Of a DNA stretch of 14,666 nucleotides, positions 13,323 through 14,666 are shown piece by piece. The stretch is from SSC3 sp035477015 (GTDB lineage Bacteria > Actinomycetota > Actinomycetes > Propionibacteriales > Nocardioidaceae). Location of the stretch: NCBI GenBank assembly GCA_035477015.1, contig DATILB010000260.1:1-14666 (forward strand), in the 5' to 3' direction. The translations under genes were made by a program, and so were the position numbers. A model generated the notes under the pieces. It was not told the DNA's origin, did not search any database, and was given only the letters and a program-made list of their open reading frames with translations. How positions within the stretch are numbered: position 1 is the stretch's first letter; the number at the start of each line of letters is the position of its first letter.

Positions 13323-14648
13323 ATGCTGAGATGGGATCCGGCGGAGGTCGAGGCGGCGGACGCCCTGCCGTGGGACATGCCCTTCGCGCAGGCGGTGCGG
13401 CCGCTCACCGTCCGCAGCATGGTGCAGATCGCGTTGGCAGGAGCGCTCCTCTACACATTGTCCGGCGTCCTCAGCGTCGGCACCCTGCTCACAACCGAGA
13501 GCCGTGAAACCGCTCTTGCCCATCCCACTCTGACGGTCGTCATCGCTTCGGAGGTCGCGCTCACCGGGCTCCTGGTGCTCGGGGCTCTGGTGTTCGTCAC
13601 CCCGGCGGTGCTTCGCCGGTTCTTCCCTGTCATGTTCCTGGTCGGGATGCTGGGACCACCCGTCACGATCTCTCTGGGTGTCTATGGAGCCGGGCCGGAC
13701 TTCGGGGACTTCAACACGGTGTTCTACATCGAGGCCCCGCTGTTCGCCTTCTACGTCTGCCGGTTGCGTTGGGCGTCCCTCTGCGTCGGCTTGGTGGTCA
13801 CGTGCTACGCGGCGGTGCTGCTGCTCCAAGACGGCTGGCCCTACGCGTGGGGGCGCTGGCTTCTCGTCGCCTCGACGGTGGGCGCCACAGCGTTCATCGG
13901 GGGCAGGGCGGCACAGCGCTCGGACCAGCTCGCCGAGGCCGAGCACTCTGCGCGAACCGAGCTCGCGCAGGTCAACGCCACGCTCGAGGCGCGGGTCGAG
14001 GCGCAGGTGGGCGAGATCGAGCGGCTCGGTGGGCTGCGCCGGTTCCTGTCCCCGCAGGTCGCCGACCTGATGCTCTCGGACGAGCCTGAGGCTCTGAGTC
14101 GTCCGCACCGCGCGCGCATTGCTGTCATCTTCTGCGACCTGCGTGGGTTCACCGCGTTCACCAACAAGGCTGAGCCCGAAGAAGTCATCGGGGTTCTGGA
14201 CGACTACTACAAGACCGTCGGCACCCTGCTCCAGAAGTACGGCGCCACCGTCGGGGACTATGCGGGCGACGGGATCATGGCCTACTTCGGTGACCCCGTT
14301 CCCCATCCCGAGCCGGCGCACGCAGCGCTCCGGATGACGCGCGACCTCGGTCCGGCTATGGGCGCGGTGGTGGGCGAGTGGCGACGGCACGGCCACGACC
14401 TCGACTACGGGGTCGGGGTGAGCTTCGGCTACGCGACGCTGGGCGTGATCGGCTTCGACGGCCGCTACGACTACAGCCCCGTCGGTGGGGTTGTGAACCT
14501 GGCGGCCCGGCTGTGCGCGAAGGCAGGGCCGGGGGAGGTCCTGCTGGACCATGCGACGTACGCCGCAACGGAAGGCCTGCTGCCGTGCGAGCCCGTCGAC
14601 CTGGACCTCAAGGGTTACACCGACGCACGGGCCTACAAGGTCGTCTGA
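13323..14648 (+). CDS. Membrane class III adenylate/guanylate cyclase, paralogue 3
   Basis: 441 aa third copy. The N-terminus (MLRWDP, then EAADALPWDMP at 10-20) keeps the shared motif. Six hydrophobic helices fall at about 33-55, 70-92, 98-121, 131-147, 149-168 and 179-193, then the signalling helix (about 200-237), RRFLSPQVADLMLS and the cyclase domain (264-441). Metal Asp272 and Asp316 and transition-state Asn392 and Arg396 are present. The Lys position is Asp312, as in the other two, but its partner is Ser385 instead of Lys, so base recognition may differ from paralogues 1 and 2. ATG 13323 fits the conserved motif and the upstream box; a longer frame to 13023 overlaps cyclase 2 in another frame and is not used. 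The gene ends 18 bases before the right edge. Confidence 0.9.
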   Translation: MLRWDPAEVEAADALPWDMPFAQAVRPLTVRSMVQIALAGALLYTLSGVLSVGTLLTTESRETALAHPTLTVVIASEVALTGLLVLGALVFVTPAVLRRFFPVMFLVGMLGPPVTISLGVYGAGPDFGDFNTVFYIEAPLFAFYVCRLRWASLCVGLVVTCYAAVLLLQDGWPYAWGRWLLVASTVGATAFIGGRAAQRSDQLAEAEHSARTELAQVNATLEARVEAQVGEIERLGGLRRFLSPQVADLMLSDEPEALSRPHRARIAVIFCDLRGFTAFTNKAEPEEVIGVLDDYYKTVGTLLQKYGATVGDYAGDGIMAYFGDPVPHPEPAHAALRMTRDLGPAMGAVVGEWRRHGHDLDYGVGVSFGYATLGVIGFDGRYDYSPVGGVVNLAARLCAKAGPGEVLLDHATYAATEGLLPCEPVDLDLKGYTDARAYKVV

Positions 14649-14666
14649 CAAGGCAAAAACCGCGGA

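Noticed and set aside
10602..14648. The cyclases as decayed pseudogenes after duplication
   Set aside because: All three have full length, intact frames and complete metal and transition-state residues; the odd substrate residues are shared between copies rather than random.
13284..14651. 455-codon minus-strand frame opposite cyclase 3
   Set aside because: Antisense shadow of a gene whose catalytic motifs are clear.
14649..14666. Terminator after cyclase 3
   Set aside because: Only 18 bases remain (an A-run and CCGCGG); a stem cannot be judged at the window edge.

Overview
The window is high-GC DNA from an actinobacterium. It fits the Nocardioidaceae (Nocardioides-like) best, although lineage below the phylum is inference. 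The main evidence is the block tRNA CCA-adding enzyme / DUF6049 protein / MurJ, which in Mycobacterium tuberculosis lies near the chromosome origin as Rv3907c to Rv3910. GTG starts, very short intergenic gaps and a frequent arrangement of a TANNNT box 5-8 bases before the start codon (leaderless transcription) also fit. I see no insertion sequences, phage genes, tRNAs, rRNAs or CRISPR.

Layout. Positions 1-3846 (minus strand) carry a cell-envelope operon: a DUF6049 secreted, membrane-anchored protein, then the lipid II flippase murJ (4-base GTGA overlap), then possibly the first five codons of another gene at the left edge. A 46-base divergent promoter region separates this operon from the CCA tRNA nucleotidyltransferase (3893-5368, plus). 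After a 171-base gap come a secreted SpoIVB/S55-type serine peptidase homologue (5540-7324) and an AIM24-family protein (7380-8093). The AIM24 gene converges on a minus-strand pair, a secreted protein of unknown function (8090-8803) and an MFS transporter (8821-10092). The transporter is divergent from a plus-strand run: a small SRPBCC lipid/ligand-binding protein (10133-10576) and three tandem paralogous membrane class III nucleotide cyclases (10602-11924, 11974-13299, 13323-14648), which reach nearly to the right edge.

How the parts fit. The left third is housekeeping: peptidoglycan precursor export and tRNA 3'-end maturation. The right third is the most unusual part. Each of the three cyclases has about six membrane helices, a signalling helix and a cyclase domain with intact metal and transition-state residues. 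However, the position that is Lys in classical adenylate cyclases is Asp in all three, and its partner position is Lys, Lys and Ser. This suggests a signalling cluster with non-standard base recognition, possibly sensing different signals with shared output chemistry. The S55 peptidase homologue is the other notable gene: its Ser and His motifs come in the opposite order to Bacillus SpoIVB, and the expected catalytic Asp is not at the equivalent position.
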